60,104 nt of DNA from Spirochaetaceae bacterium (GTDB taxonomy: Bacteria > Spirochaetota > Leptospiria > Leptospirales > Leptonemataceae): the NCBI GenBank assembly GCA_002729885.1, contig PBUB01000025.1, positions 1-60,104 on the forward strand, given 5' to 3'. The translations under genes were made by a program, and so were the position numbers. The notes under the pieces were generated by a model. It ran no database searches. It was not told the origin of the DNA and saw only the letters and a list, made by a program, of their open reading frames with translations. Positions 35,773-44,663 of this stretch are shown piece after piece. The number at the start of each line of letters is the position of its first letter. Positions within the stretch are counted from its first letter, which is position 1.

Positions 35773-36879
35773 ATGAAACGGATCCTCTTCATAAGTGATT
35801 ATTTTCGGCCCGAGCCGGGAGGAGTGGAAGGGCTCAACACAGGGGTGGCTCGTCTGTGGGATCCGGATCGCATCGAAGTCATAGCGCCGGATGTTTCCAT
35901 CAGTACCCGGGACCACAGGATGCAATTTGACAGCCGGCTTGCTTTTCCGGTGCATCGAGTCTCTGCCAATAAAACCAGGGAATTCCATCAATTTGTGGCT
36001 CACCGAGTCAGGGCCTTTCAGCCAGATGCATTGCTTCTGGGAGCCATTACGGGCAGCACTCGAATTGGCGCGGCCGTGGCCCAGGAATACAATCTTCCCT
36101 GGGGTGTGATTCTGTACTCGGCCGATTTGCCTGCCGTATCCCTGATCAAAGCCGGAAATCGAAAGGTACTGAACCGGGCGCGCTACGTATTTACTTTATC
36201 TCGCTTCTTGCTGGATCAGTTCGCCCGAAAAGGTGTGGATAGAGACCGGATGATTGCCCTGCCGCCTGCCGTGGACTTTCGCTGGCCCGAAGGAAAGCTT
36301 CCTGCTCCGAATCGCCCGGAAGGGATGGATGCCAGAATCAAAAAGAAAATCGTTATCGTAACCGTAGGCCCTCTGGTCCGATCCCGGGGACTGGAAATGA
36401 TATTTCCCGTTCTGGATCATCTGGAGGATTTAAAGGATAGAATTCACTGGATTATTGCCGGCAGTGGGCCAGAATACTCTTATCTGAACGAACTCATGCG
36501 CATACATAAAAGGGAGCAGGAAATTACCTTTACTGGCTTTCTTTCGGACCAGGAGCTGGGAGGCCTTCTTCAAAGGGCAGACGTCTTTTTTGATCCGGGC
36601 CGAGTGGAGCCAGATAACTACAGCTTTACGGTGATGGAAGCCAGCCATTTTGGACTTCCGGTGGTTTCTGTAAAAGGTGGCGGAATGTCCGAGCTGGTGG
36701 TCCATGAAGCGACCGGCTTGCTGGCCGATGACCGAAGCCCGGATGATCTGGCCCGGGCCCTGCGCCGAGTCATCAATGAGGGGCCGCTGCGAAAAAATCT
36801 ATCCACAGAGAGTAAGCGCCGCTCCGAGGATGAGTTCGATATTCAGAGGGTCTTCCGGTCTCTTTCCAGTCGCCTCTAA
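35773..36879 (+). CDS. Glycosyltransferase, GT4 family
   Basis: 368-residue retaining GT-B enzyme, cytoplasmic or peripheral to the inner membrane. The N-terminal domain has KRILFISDYFRPEPGGVEGL with the typical GG-x-E acceptor motif. The C-terminal nucleotide-sugar domain shows GSGPEYSYLNEL, ITFTGFLSDQELGGLL and the ExxG-type donor motif in VMEASHFGLPVVSVKGGG followed by SELV. The donor and acceptor sugars are unknown; a role in LPS or glycolipid assembly is plausible. The start ATG lacks a clear ribosome-binding site. Confidence 0.88.
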   Translation: MKRILFISDYFRPEPGGVEGLNTGVARLWDPDRIEVIAPDVSISTRDHRMQFDSRLAFPVHRVSANKTREFHQFVAHRVRAFQPDALLLGAITGSTRIGAAVAQEYNLPWGVILYSADLPAVSLIKAGNRKVLNRARYVFTLSRFLLDQFARKGVDRDRMIALPPAVDFRWPEGKLPAPNRPEGMDARIKKKIVIVTVGPLVRSRGLEMIFPVLDHLEDLKDRIHWIIAGSGPEYSYLNELMRIHKREQEITFTGFLSDQELGGLLQRADVFFDPGRVEPDNYSFTVMEASHFGLPVVSVKGGGMSELVVHEATGLLADDRSPDDLARALRRVINEGPLRKNLSTESKRRSEDEFDIQRVFRSLSSRL

Positions 36880-36930
36880 GACGGCAACCCTGGACACAGA
36901 GGGAAAAGCCTGGACGGCTCTTTATGGGCC

Positions 36931-37040
36931 GGTACAAAAGAAAGGGCGGCTTGGCGCCGCCCCGTAGGGAGATCCCTGAAAGGTTTGAGGGGCTCGAATG
37001 GGCTGAGTGCTTCCCTGGCGTCGGTAGTGCCCCTCAATCT
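36931..37040 (-). ncRNA. Candidate small RNA upstream of hisF, antisense to its leader
   Basis: On the minus strand a possible transcript of about 105 nt could begin near 37040. It would contain a long stem TTGAGGGGC/GCCCCTCAA (arms 37029-37037 and 36985-36993), a short AGGGA/TCCCT element, and a terminator: GGGCGGC-TTGGC-GCCGCCC (36944-36962) followed on this strand by TTTCTTTTG. No minus-strand gene exists nearby to need this terminator. It does not match the SRP RNA, 6S RNA or tmRNA signatures I know. The plus-strand side of the terminator stem has no T-run. Confidence 0.4.
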
Positions 37041-37047
37041 TGCAATC

Positions 37048-37076
37048 ATACTATCATGAACCCGGAGCCTTGCCAA
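37048..37076 (-). promoter_or_regulatory. Candidate sigma-70 promoter for the small RNA
   Basis: Minus-strand TTGGCA (37071-37076) and TAGTAT (37048-37053) are separated by exactly 17 bases. An overlapping better -10, TATGAT (37045-37050), would have a 20-base spacer. The position fits transcription into the structured element ending at 36944. Confidence 0.35.
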
Positions 37077-37124
37077 CTGGCGGGAGTAAACGGGTGATAT
37101 AGGGAGTAAACGGGGGATATTGCG

Positions 37125-37889
37125 ATGCTATCTACACGAATCATACCCTGTCTGGACATCAAGGACGGCAGAGTGGTTAAAGGCGTTAATTTCGTGGATT
37201 TTCGCGATGCAGGGGATCCCGTGGAAAACGCTGCCTTTTACGCTTCTGAAGGAGCGGATGAGCTCTGTTTTCTGGATATCACTGCTTCCTCTGATCGCCG
37301 AAACATTGTTCGAGATCTGGTAGAGCGAGTGGCGGATCGCATCTTTATTCCATTCACAGTAGGCGGTGGAATCAGGACGGCCGATGATGTAGAATTGATG
37401 CTTCATGCAGGCGCGGACAAGGTCTCCATAAATACGGCGGCATTCGAGAATCCGCAGGTGCTTTCGGACGCTTCGCGGATTTTTGGAAGCCAATGCATTG
37501 TTTGCGCCATAGATGCGCGAAGGAATCCGAAAGGAGGATTCGAAGTCTTTTTACATGGTGGTCGAACGGCCACCGGTGTGGATGCCATAGAATGGGCCAG
37601 AAAAGCGGAGCAGAAAGGGGCAGGCGAAATACTGCTTACCAGCATGGATGCCGATGGTACCCGGGATGGCTACGATCTGGAGCTCACTCGAGCTGTGAGA
37701 GAGGCAGTGCAGCTGCCGGTGATCGCCAGCGGCGGTGCGGGATCTGCAGAGCATCTTGTGGAAGTGGTGGAGGAAACCGAAGTGGATGCCGTGCTGGCAG
37801 CTTCTATCTTTCATTTCCGCACCCATTCCATCCAGGAAGTAAAAAAAACCATGGCAAGCCGGGGTATTTCTGTGCGATTGGCTTCTTAG
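37125..37889 (+). CDS. hisF: Imidazole glycerol phosphate synthase subunit HisF
   Basis: 254-residue TIM-barrel cyclase of histidine biosynthesis. With HisH it turns PRFAR plus ammonia into imidazole glycerol phosphate and AICAR. The catalytic aspartates fall exactly at Asp11 ([12 protein letters not shown]) and Asp130 (CAIDARR). Phosphate-binding loops VGGGIR and SGGAGS are intact. hisH is not in the window, so the pathway genes are scattered. A 19-bp tandem duplication (37083-37119) just upstream duplicates the GGGAGTAAACGGG ribosome-binding region. hisE follows about 110 bp later. Confidence 0.96.
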   Translation: MLSTRIIPCLDIKDGRVVKGVNFVDFRDAGDPVENAAFYASEGADELCFLDITASSDRRNIVRDLVERVADRIFIPFTVGGGIRTADDVELMLHAGADKVSINTAAFENPQVLSDASRIFGSQCIVCAIDARRNPKGGFEVFLHGGRTATGVDAIEWARKAEQKGAGEILLTSMDADGTRDGYDLELTRAVREAVQLPVIASGGAGSAEHLVEVVEETEVDAVLAASIFHFRTHSIQEVKKTMASRGISVRLAS

Positions 37890-38002
37890 ACTGACAGCGG
37901 ACCTGGAACGCGCAATCCAGATTGGGAAATGGGCGCACATGCCTTGCAGTCGACCCAGAGCGAATGCAAGCTTTGACTAGAATAAAACGAATCGAGGACG
38001 AT

Positions 38003-38281
38003 ATGGAATTCCTACAAAAACTGGAGCAGGTTCTAAAAGAAAGAAAGGAAAAGCTACCTGAGAAATCCTATACAGCAAATCTTTTCAGAGATGGTGAGGA
38101 CCGTATTCTCAAAAAAATTACGGAAGAGGCGGGCGAGGTACTTCTGGCATCCAAAAACCATGATCATAAAGAAATCGTGCATGAATCCGCCGATCTGTTG
38201 TTTCATTTAATGGTTAATCTAGTAAACGAAGGCGTATCCTTGCAGGACATTGTCCGAGAGCTTGAAAAGCGACACGGCTGA
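38003..38281 (+). CDS. hisE: Phosphoribosyl-ATP pyrophosphatase HisE
   Basis: 92-residue enzyme that hydrolyses phosphoribosyl-ATP to phosphoribosyl-AMP, the second step of histidine biosynthesis. Family signatures: [31 protein letters not shown] with the metal-binding EExxE pattern, and [13 protein letters not shown]. It is a stand-alone HisE, not fused to HisI. The ATG at 38003 is chosen for length and for GAGGACG just upstream; longer in-frame starts at 37922 or 37964 lack a ribosome-binding site. Confidence 0.93.
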   Translation: MEFLQKLEQVLKERKEKLPEKSYTANLFRDGEDRILKKITEEAGEVLLASKNHDHKEIVHESADLLFHLMVNLVNEGVSLQDIVRELEKRHG

Positions 38282-38320
38282 CGAGTTCCTCCGGCGTCCG
38301 AGCTACGTCCGGAGGCGAAC

Positions 38321-39615
38321 TTGCGAAATCTCTTAGTATCCATTTCCATCCTCTTATGTGCATCTCTGCTCTTGCAGACAGGCTGCACAATACCTCGCAA
38401 CGCCGAAGCCGCGGAAGGCATTGAATCCGGAATCACTGTAATTCTGGATGTGGGCTCGGTGGACTTGCCTGAAGGCTCCTTACTGCGCATCGGAAACCTG
38501 GAAAAGAAGCTCAAAGCCGTACCCCTGACTGTAATTACCGGCCTTGCACCCGGGGATTATAGAATGGAAGTATTGGTTCCTGGATTTGCCCCTCATCATT
38601 CCCTGGTTTCCACTTTTCCGAATACATTGAATACGGTGGTTGTTCGTCTCCTTCCTGTTAAATCCAGTGAGTTTGAATACGATGGTAACGAAATCAAAAT
38701 CTGGGACACGACAATGGATATTAAGATTGATCCCGGTACTTTTGAAGGCTTAAAAGAAGGGCAGACCGTTATGATTCAACGTTCTCATATTGACGTAGAA
38801 AGCGACCTGGTGCATGCGATGCCAGGAGACTTCAGTGCAACAAATCGGGACGGGGACTCTGTGCAGCTGGAAACCTTTGGAGCCTTTGAGCTAACGGCCA
38901 GGGCGGATGGCAATGAGCTGAAATCAAAGAGGGCAAATATATAGAGGTAGCGATTCCCTATCAGGGAAAAGTGGAACCCGGACAGACCCATGCTATTCTC
39001 TGGAGCTTCAATGAGGCCACCGGCAAATGGAAGCAAGAACTGGAAGCACCGCTGGTGAATCGGGATGGTCGCTACTGGGTAGAAGCCAGGATACCTCATC
39101 TCTCCTACTGGAATATTGATGCCCCCATTGAAGACCATGCACCTATCATAGTAAGGAAGGTTACGGATGAAAATGGTAAGCTGGTATTATCTCCTTCTAT
39201 CCAGGCCACGGGAATCGATTACAACGGAATTTCTCTGGCAAGAAGGCACAACTATGGTCCGGACAGCATCTGTATTGAGGTAAAGAAGAATTCGAAGATA
39301 AGACTGAGTGCGGGAACGGTACTGAAAGATGGATTTACGGAAGCGTCCCGCATTATCCAGAGCAAAGGTCCCGGAACCTGCGCGAACCAACGAAATGCTG
39401 TTTATGTGGACGATCTGGTAATTCGACCTGTGGAGCTTGGCAGTCTTCTCCCCGGATTGAATGAGCTTGTTTATATTGAGAGGCTGGACCTCGCAGATGG
39501 TAGAAGCCTCTTTGGAATGATTATCGCCCAGGAAGGTTCTACGCTGATCTTTGTAACCAGAAACAAGATTCTGCGGATCCAGAAGAAGGAAGTCCGGAGT
39601 CAAAACTTCCTTTGA
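38321..39615 (+). pseudogene. Lipoprotein gene split by a single-base frameshift
   Basis: Two frames make one protein. The first (TTG 38321 to stop 38944) has a signal ending LLLQTGC (lipobox) and a carboxypeptidase-regulatory-like beta domain. The second continues from about 38921 to 39615, with VAIPYQGKVEPGQTHAILW, FNEATGKWKQE and ARIPHLSYWNIDAP, the CILP/FAM171-like module known from surface proteins. Adding one base at the AAA of 38921-38923 gives GNELKIKEGKYIEVAIPYQG without a break, so a one-base loss is the simplest explanation. It could be a real inactivation, phase variation or a sequencing error. It follows hisE by 40 bp. Confidence 0.75.
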
Positions 39616-39849
39616 CGCTAAGAATGAAGCCCCAGGCTATTTACGATCACTCTGATAATGGCCCTTTCAATTGGTGGGCGTTGCCTGATCCAGAGTAGCC
39701 AGCCCTGGACAAAACTATTCAATAAAATGCGTCTCTAAGGTCAGGCCGGCGGTGCCGAATCAGCTCCAAACCTTCTCCGAAAAAAGTGCGTAACCGTATT
39801 TCGCTGATTGATCACTAATTCTCCAAATTCAGACGATTGGAGGAAAACT

Positions 39850-40227
39850 ATGGATAGTCTGATCAAAAAAGTCCTGCCAGTGGCAGGTAGAGCGATGATT
39901 GCCGTAATGGCCGTATTCTTTGGCCTTGGCCACCTCACGGGGGCTGACCAGATGGTGGGTGCGGTTCCTATTCCCGGCGGCGTTTTCTGGGTATATTTCA
40001 CCGGAGTATGTCTGATCGCCGGAGCGGTAGGACTGTTTATTCCAAAGGTAGCCAAGCTTGCAGGAGCCCTTCTGGGCCTTCTGATTCTGATTTTTGCGCT
40101 GGGTGTGCATGCGCCTAACATGGGCGGTGAAGGCGCTCAGAAAGCTATGATGAGCTTCTTCAAAGACCTGGCTATTGCTGGCGGAGCATGGCTGGCAGCT
40201 GTGGTTTCCGACATGAAAGGACACTGA
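39850..40227 (+). CDS. DoxX-like integral membrane protein
   Basis: 125-residue inner-membrane protein with four hydrophobic segments and the look of the DoxX/YphA family: ALPV-type start MDSLIKKVLPVAGRAMIAVM, FFGLGHLTG, then VYFTGVCLIAGAVGLFIPK and LGLLILIFALGVHAPN. Family members are linked to thiol stress or quinone chemistry, but the function is generally unproven. The ATG at 39850 has a strong GGAGGAAAA site; the in-frame upstream start is unlikely. Confidence 0.8.
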   Translation: MDSLIKKVLPVAGRAMIAVMAVFFGLGHLTGADQMVGAVPIPGGVFWVYFTGVCLIAGAVGLFIPKVAKLAGALLGLLILIFALGVHAPNMGGEGAQKAMMSFFKDLAIAGGAWLAAVVSDMKGH

Positions 40228-40241
40228 GACTGATTGCCCGA

Positions 40242-40261
40242 GCTGCCCCCAACGGGGCAGC
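40242..40261. terminator. GC-rich hairpin after the DoxX-like gene
   Basis: Perfect 8-bp stem GCTGCCCC-CAAC-GGGGCAGC starting 14 bp after the DoxX-like stop. It is followed by AAAAGG rather than T's, so on the plus strand it may act only as a weak or factor-assisted terminator or as a 3' stabiliser. It is a cleaner terminator for minus-strand transcription only if read without a U-tract. Confidence 0.4.
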
Positions 40262-40433
40262 AAAAGGCATCCCTGAATCAATAAGCATATCTCATGGCCC
40301 AAACCAGGACTTCTGCAACCGCTTGAGATCAATTGCGCCGGTGCAGTTAACACAGCTTTCTTCCCGGATTATGCTACAGGATAGGCAGGCGGTTCATTGT
40401 TGACCGGAGATCTGCGGTCTTGTCCGGTTTCTT

Positions 40434-42383
40434 ATGCGCGGTCATCTCTTTCGCCCGGTATTTCTGATCATTCTATGTTTGGCGCTTCCTGCCTGTGCTC
40501 GATACGGAGTGCGAGAACTATCTCCTCTGGAGCAGAGTCGGCAGGTATCCCGGAACGCCACCAATTCCGATGAAATCAGTCATCTAACTCGTCGATATGT
40601 CCTCAGCGAGAATCTGGAAGAAAAATGTGAAAATGAAGCTCTCATTTGTATTCTGGATATCGATACGGATTTGCGAAGCAGCCACGAAGCTATTCTGGCC
40701 ATTTATGCTGCGGAGCTGGCATTCCAGGCTGCCAAAGATCATGAAGTGGATGAGGATACCTTTGCGCGATTGAATACTTCGGCTATGGTATACGCCAGCG
40801 CCTATCTCTTTGATTCTTCTCTAAAGAACAGGCCATCGGATTTTCATCCGGCTCAGCGTCTGGCCATCGATATCTATAACCGCTCGCTGGCCCAGGTAAT
40901 GAGACATCTTCATTCAAAGAGGGCCCTGACCGGCGCAACTCATCGGCTTCCTTTAATGCGTGGCAGCTTACAGGTTCGATTGAACGTCGGCGTGCACTAT
41001 TTACCTCGATCTTTCCTCCATATTCGCGTGGCCTATGATTATGAAGCTCGTGGGTTCGCAAATCATCAGTCCTACTTCGGGCTGGGGGCTCCCCTGATTC
41101 TGCTCAGGCCATATGTATCCAATCCACTTGAATTTCTGGAGCAAAAGAAGTCAGATCCCAATCTGAAGTACCCTCCAGGCTTCGAAAGCGATCTGGAGCC
41201 TGTGGAGAATTTTCAGTATCTCGGGAAGGCGGATCAGGCCTATCCGGCAACCGTACTTTTCGATTACGATGGTGATTACCTGAGCAAGGATAAGAAACAG
41301 TACGACGGTGAATTCAGAATCATCGACAGCCTCAGCCAGGAACTGGCAACGCTGAACGGCAGAGAAGTTCCTCTGGAATCCGACTTCTCTTCGCCCATGG
41401 CCTATATGCTTTCCGGAGTAGAAGAGCGGGACTCTTTATTTCGCAGGCTGGATGGAGATTCTATAAATGAAACCAGCGGTCTGTACATGCTGTACCCCTA
41501 CGATAAAGATAAGATCCCTGTGGTATTCGTGCATGGTCTGGCCTCTTCGCCCATGACCTGGTTTACCATGATCAATGAATTGATCGCCGATCCTGAAATT
41601 CGTTCGCGCTACCAGTTCTGGGTGTACTGGTACCCTACATCCAATCCAGTGGTATTTTCCGCTGCTGATCTGAGAAAAACTCTAAGTTCCGCTCAGAAAC
41701 GATTTGGATTCAGACGGATGGTTCTGATAGGTCACAGTATGGGCGGACTTCTCAGTCGACTAATGATTCAGAGATCTCGCACACAGGACTGGGTTCAGGG
41801 GCTGGGTATAGATCCACAGAAGTTTGCAGACATTGATCTGGAAACCAGAGAGGTATTGCAACAGGCAACAAACTACGATCCGCTGCCTTTCGTGGAGCGA
41901 GTGATCTTTCTGGCAACACCCCATCGAGGTTCCTCTCTGGCGGATGGCCTGGCCGGTTATCTAGGACGACGAGCCATGACTGTGCCAACTGGCGTGGCGG
42001 AGCTTTTTTCCAGTGGTCTCAGTCTGATTACAGGAAAGGAAGATGAACCTGTACTGGCTGCGGTAAGCGGTATTGAAAGTCTTTCGCCAGATAGTCTTTT
42101 TGTCCGGGTTACAATGAACCAGCCCTTTGCCCCTGGAGTGCCGTATCATTCCATCATCGGGAATCGGTCGGCCACGGACCTGGACTGGATCACGGACTCT
42201 GTAGTGCCTTATGCAAGCTCGCATCTGGCCGGTGCCGAGTCGGAGCTCCTGGTCGAAAGCGATCACTCAGTGCATGCAACCATGCCGGCCATACTGGAAG
42301 TGCGAAGGATTCTCAGGCTGCATTTGGAAACTGACTTTGAGCAGGCCCGGAGCCCCGGGGGCCCTCTGCAAATGTCCCGGTAG
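40434..42383 (+). CDS. Alpha/beta-hydrolase (lipase-like) lipoprotein
   Basis: 649-residue exported protein with a signal ending LALPAC (lipobox). The first ~340 residues are a beta-rich and helical domain of unknown function. The hydrolase domain follows: oxyanion motif VVFVHGLASSPMTW, nucleophile elbow GHSMGG (serine near residue 436), ATPHRGSSLADG, and a catalytic histidine in ESDHSVHATMP near the C terminus. The pattern is typical of triacylglycerol lipases and PGAP1-like esterases anchored in the envelope; the natural substrate is unknown. Confidence 0.85.
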   Translation: MRGHLFRPVFLIILCLALPACARYGVRELSPLEQSRQVSRNATNSDEISHLTRRYVLSENLEEKCENEALICILDIDTDLRSSHEAILAIYAAELAFQAAKDHEVDEDTFARLNTSAMVYASAYLFDSSLKNRPSDFHPAQRLAIDIYNRSLAQVMRHLHSKRALTGATHRLPLMRGSLQVRLNVGVHYLPRSFLHIRVAYDYEARGFANHQSYFGLGAPLILLRPYVSNPLEFLEQKKSDPNLKYPPGFESDLEPVENFQYLGKADQAYPATVLFDYDGDYLSKDKKQYDGEFRIIDSLSQELATLNGREVPLESDFSSPMAYMLSGVEERDSLFRRLDGDSINETSGLYMLYPYDKDKIPVVFVHGLASSPMTWFTMINELIADPEIRSRYQFWVYWYPTSNPVVFSAADLRKTLSSAQKRFGFRRMVLIGHSMGGLLSRLMIQRSRTQDWVQGLGIDPQKFADIDLETREVLQQATNYDPLPFVERVIFLATPHRGSSLADGLAGYLGRRAMTVPTGVAELFSSGLSLITGKEDEPVLAAVSGIESLSPDSLFVRVTMNQPFAPGVPYHSIIGNRSATDLDWITDSVVPYASSHLAGAESELLVESDHSVHATMPAILEVRRILRLHLETDFEQARSPGGPLQMSR

Positions 42384-42574
42384 AGAACACCGTGAAAGTG
42401 CAGGGCAGGCGGCCGGAGATCCCGGAGCCGTGTGCAAAGCCGGGCCCTGCGGGTCCATAACTGGAGGTCGGTCCATCTTACGGTGTCAAATGCGGTGGCC
42501 AGCACAGGTGTCCGAAAAAAAGTGGGCCCATAAAATCGCAGTCCGGGAGACTGCCAGCAAGAACGGAGATTTTT

Positions 42575-43561
42575 ATGGTCCATCCTAATGAAGCATTATT
42601 TGCGGGTGAAAAACCTTACCCTGTAATTCCCAGTTGCGAGCACTTCGCCGGGAACGAAAAAATGATCGGTAAAGCCTTTGGCTTTCAAAAAGAAAAAGGT
42701 CCAATTTTCGATATTACCATGGACTGCGAGGACGGAGCTCCTACAGGCCAGGAAAAAGAGCATGCGGAAATGATCGTTCGTATGCAGAACTCTGCAGAGA
42801 ACGAATTCGGCATGGCCGGAGTTCGTATCCATGACTACACTCATACCGAGCACTGGAAACAGGACGCTGAAATCGTAATCAAAGGTGCTGGCGAGAAGAT
42901 CGCATACATCACCATCCCCAAACCCACCGCTGCTTCTCAAGTAGAAGAAATGATCGACTACATTCGCAACACCGCTTCCAAAGCGGGGCTGAAGCGTGAG
43001 ATCCCCATTCATGTACTGATCGAAACCCATGGCGCTCTGCGCGATGTAGAAAAAATCGCAGCTCTGCCCTGGATGCAGGTTCTGGACTTTGGTCTGATGG
43101 ACTTTGTATCCGGTCACCTGGGAGCCATCCCACTGTCCGGCATGAAAAGCCCCGGGCAGTTCGATCATGCACTGCTGCGAAGAGCCAAGTCCAACATGTG
43201 TGCTGCCGCTCTGGCAAATGGCGTTGTGCCCGCACATAACGTAACTCTGGATCTCAAAAACTATGATCAAACCAAAGATGATGCGCACCGAGCACGCTAC
43301 GAATTCGGGTTCCTGCGTATGTGGTCCATCTATCCTACTCAGATCGATGCAATTGTAGAAGCCATGAAGCCCGATCACTCCGAAGTAGAAAAGGCTGTGA
43401 ACGTTCTTCTGGCTGCCCAGGATGCAAGCTGGGGACCCATCCAGTACGATGGAGAACTGCATGACCGCGCCACCTATCGTGGTTTCTGGACCATTGTTCA
43501 GCGTGGCAAGGTATCCGGCGAAAGCCTGCCTGCAGAAGCAGAAAAGCGCTGGTTCAGCTAG
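42575..43561 (+). CDS. HpcH/HpaI aldolase / citrate lyase beta-like protein (malyl-CoA lyase type)
   Basis: 328-residue cytoplasmic lyase of the CitE-like family, related to malyl-CoA and beta-methylmalyl-CoA lyases. Conserved features: FDITMDCEDGAPTG (Mg-binding acidic pair), GVRIHDYTH, HVLIETHGALRD with the catalytic Glu, and the terminal WSIYPTQIDAIVEA. Likely chemistry is aldol cleavage or formation of a CoA thioester, as in glyoxylate or 3-hydroxyacid metabolism; the exact substrate is open. Codon use is strongly biased (CTG, GAA, CGT/CGC, ATC), more than neighbours, suggesting high expression. A good GGAG site precedes the ATG and a strong terminator follows. Confidence 0.87.
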   Translation: MVHPNEALFAGEKPYPVIPSCEHFAGNEKMIGKAFGFQKEKGPIFDITMDCEDGAPTGQEKEHAEMIVRMQNSAENEFGMAGVRIHDYTHTEHWKQDAEIVIKGAGEKIAYITIPKPTAASQVEEMIDYIRNTASKAGLKREIPIHVLIETHGALRDVEKIAALPWMQVLDFGLMDFVSGHLGAIPLSGMKSPGQFDHALLRRAKSNMCAAALANGVVPAHNVTLDLKNYDQTKDDAHRARYEFGFLRMWSIYPTQIDAIVEAMKPDHSEVEKAVNVLLAAQDASWGPIQYDGELHDRATYRGFWTIVQRGKVSGESLPAEAEKRWFS

Positions 43562-43690
43562 GTCTGAACCGGGATTCCAGCGATCTTTCTGCAATATTTG
43601 CCGGGTCACCCTCGTAGATTTTTCAGAAGAACGCTGCGAATCCAGTACAACGAACAAATCATTTTAGTGCGATTCATCTGAATCGCCTGC

Positions 43691-43714
43691 AGGCCCCGAA
43701 AGGGGCCTTTTTTT
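43691..43714 (+). terminator. Rho-independent terminator after the lyase gene
   Basis: GGCCCC-GAAA-GGGGCC stem with a GAAA tetraloop followed by seven T's, about 130 bp after the lyase stop. A textbook intrinsic terminator. Confidence 0.92.
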
Positions 43715-43751
43715 GCCTTGACCCAACTTTTTTCTCCTCAATACCTTTTGC

Positions 43752-44555
43752 ATGGGTATTCGCATCGCATCCTTTCTGCCTTTGATTTTTTTTCTTTCGG
43801 GCTATTGCTCTGCGGGGCATAAATCATCATCCGACAGAGACAGCGCCTCGATTGCTACGCAAGAAACAGAAAAGAAAATCGAACGAATCTGTGTCACTGG
43901 CAACGGTGTCAGAATGCGCAGCGGACCATCGCTCAATGCCAGGGTCCTGGGAAGCTACTACTGGCTGGATGCCTTTGAGCAGTGGGAGGTAGCAGGAAAC
44001 CCAGTTCGCATTGGTGAATTCAACCAACCCTGGTATCTGGTGAAGGGCGTGTATCATGGAGCGACCTCCAGCCCTTTCCAGGGGTATATGTATGGTCAAT
44101 TCCTGGGGGACTGTAATTCCGCCCTTCAGCAGGTTGTTAATCGCCTGGAGGATAAGGCCATTCCCTGGCAGGATCGAATAATGCATCTAGAATTTACTGT
44201 AAGTGAGCCTTACAGAAGCCACAGATTTATTGAAGGTAAAAAGGTGCGTTCCTGGAAAGCCAGTGACAGTGGTTATTTGACCACCAATGGTAAGGATGTG
44301 CACGTTGTGGAAAAGCGCGGGAATTCTCTGATTACAACATGGACCTTGAAAGAGGTGCATGCGGAAGGTTCCAATCGCGGGAAACCTGCTCGAAACTACC
44401 ATATTCGCTGCGAATACAGCGGTTTCGAATTAGAAAAAGGGGAAAACGAGCACGGGATCAAGCTAATCCAGGTGGGCGACAGCAATCAGTGTGCTGCCAG
44501 CGCATACATTTCCGTCCAGCCCGCCCCTACCTACGAAGCCTATCCGGATGGCTGA
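43752..44555 (+). CDS. SH3-domain lipoprotein
   Basis: 267-residue exported protein. The signal MGIRIASFLPLIFFLSGYC ends in a lipobox. A bacterial SH3 (SH3b) domain occupies ~48-118 (CVTGNGVRMRSGPSLNARVL, then WYLVKGVYHG and GYMYGQFL), a fold that often binds cell wall or ligands. The C-terminal ~140 residues are a separate beta-rich domain with two cysteines (HIRCEYSG and SNQCAAS) that may pair. It starts 37 bp after the lyase terminator and appears to have its own promoter. Confidence 0.8.
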   Translation: MGIRIASFLPLIFFLSGYCSAGHKSSSDRDSASIATQETEKKIERICVTGNGVRMRSGPSLNARVLGSYYWLDAFEQWEVAGNPVRIGEFNQPWYLVKGVYHGATSSPFQGYMYGQFLGDCNSALQQVVNRLEDKAIPWQDRIMHLEFTVSEPYRSHRFIEGKKVRSWKASDSGYLTTNGKDVHVVEKRGNSLITTWTLKEVHAEGSNRGKPARNYHIRCEYSGFELEKGENEHGIKLIQVGDSNQCAASAYISVQPAPTYEAYPDG

Positions 44556-44663
44556 GGCCGCAGAATCAATTTGAGCCAATTCCATTGGCGATGGCCAGAT
44601 AGTCATGCTGCCTCTGCGGTGCTTCCGGTAGTGGCCGCGTTTCCGGGGTTTCTGGAGGGCATA

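Noticed and set aside
36931..37040. SRP RNA, 6S RNA or tmRNA
   Set aside because: No GGAA-type tetraloop with AGCAG motif, no 6S-like central bubble and no tmRNA tag or acceptor end. Kept only as an unclassified candidate.
42596..43657. 353-residue minus-strand ORF
   Set aside because: It is the antisense shadow of the strongly codon-biased lyase gene and shows no protein features.
43718..43747. Promoter TTGACC ... TACCTT before the SH3 lipoprotein
   Set aside because: The -10 box would place transcription almost on the start codon; too weak to list.
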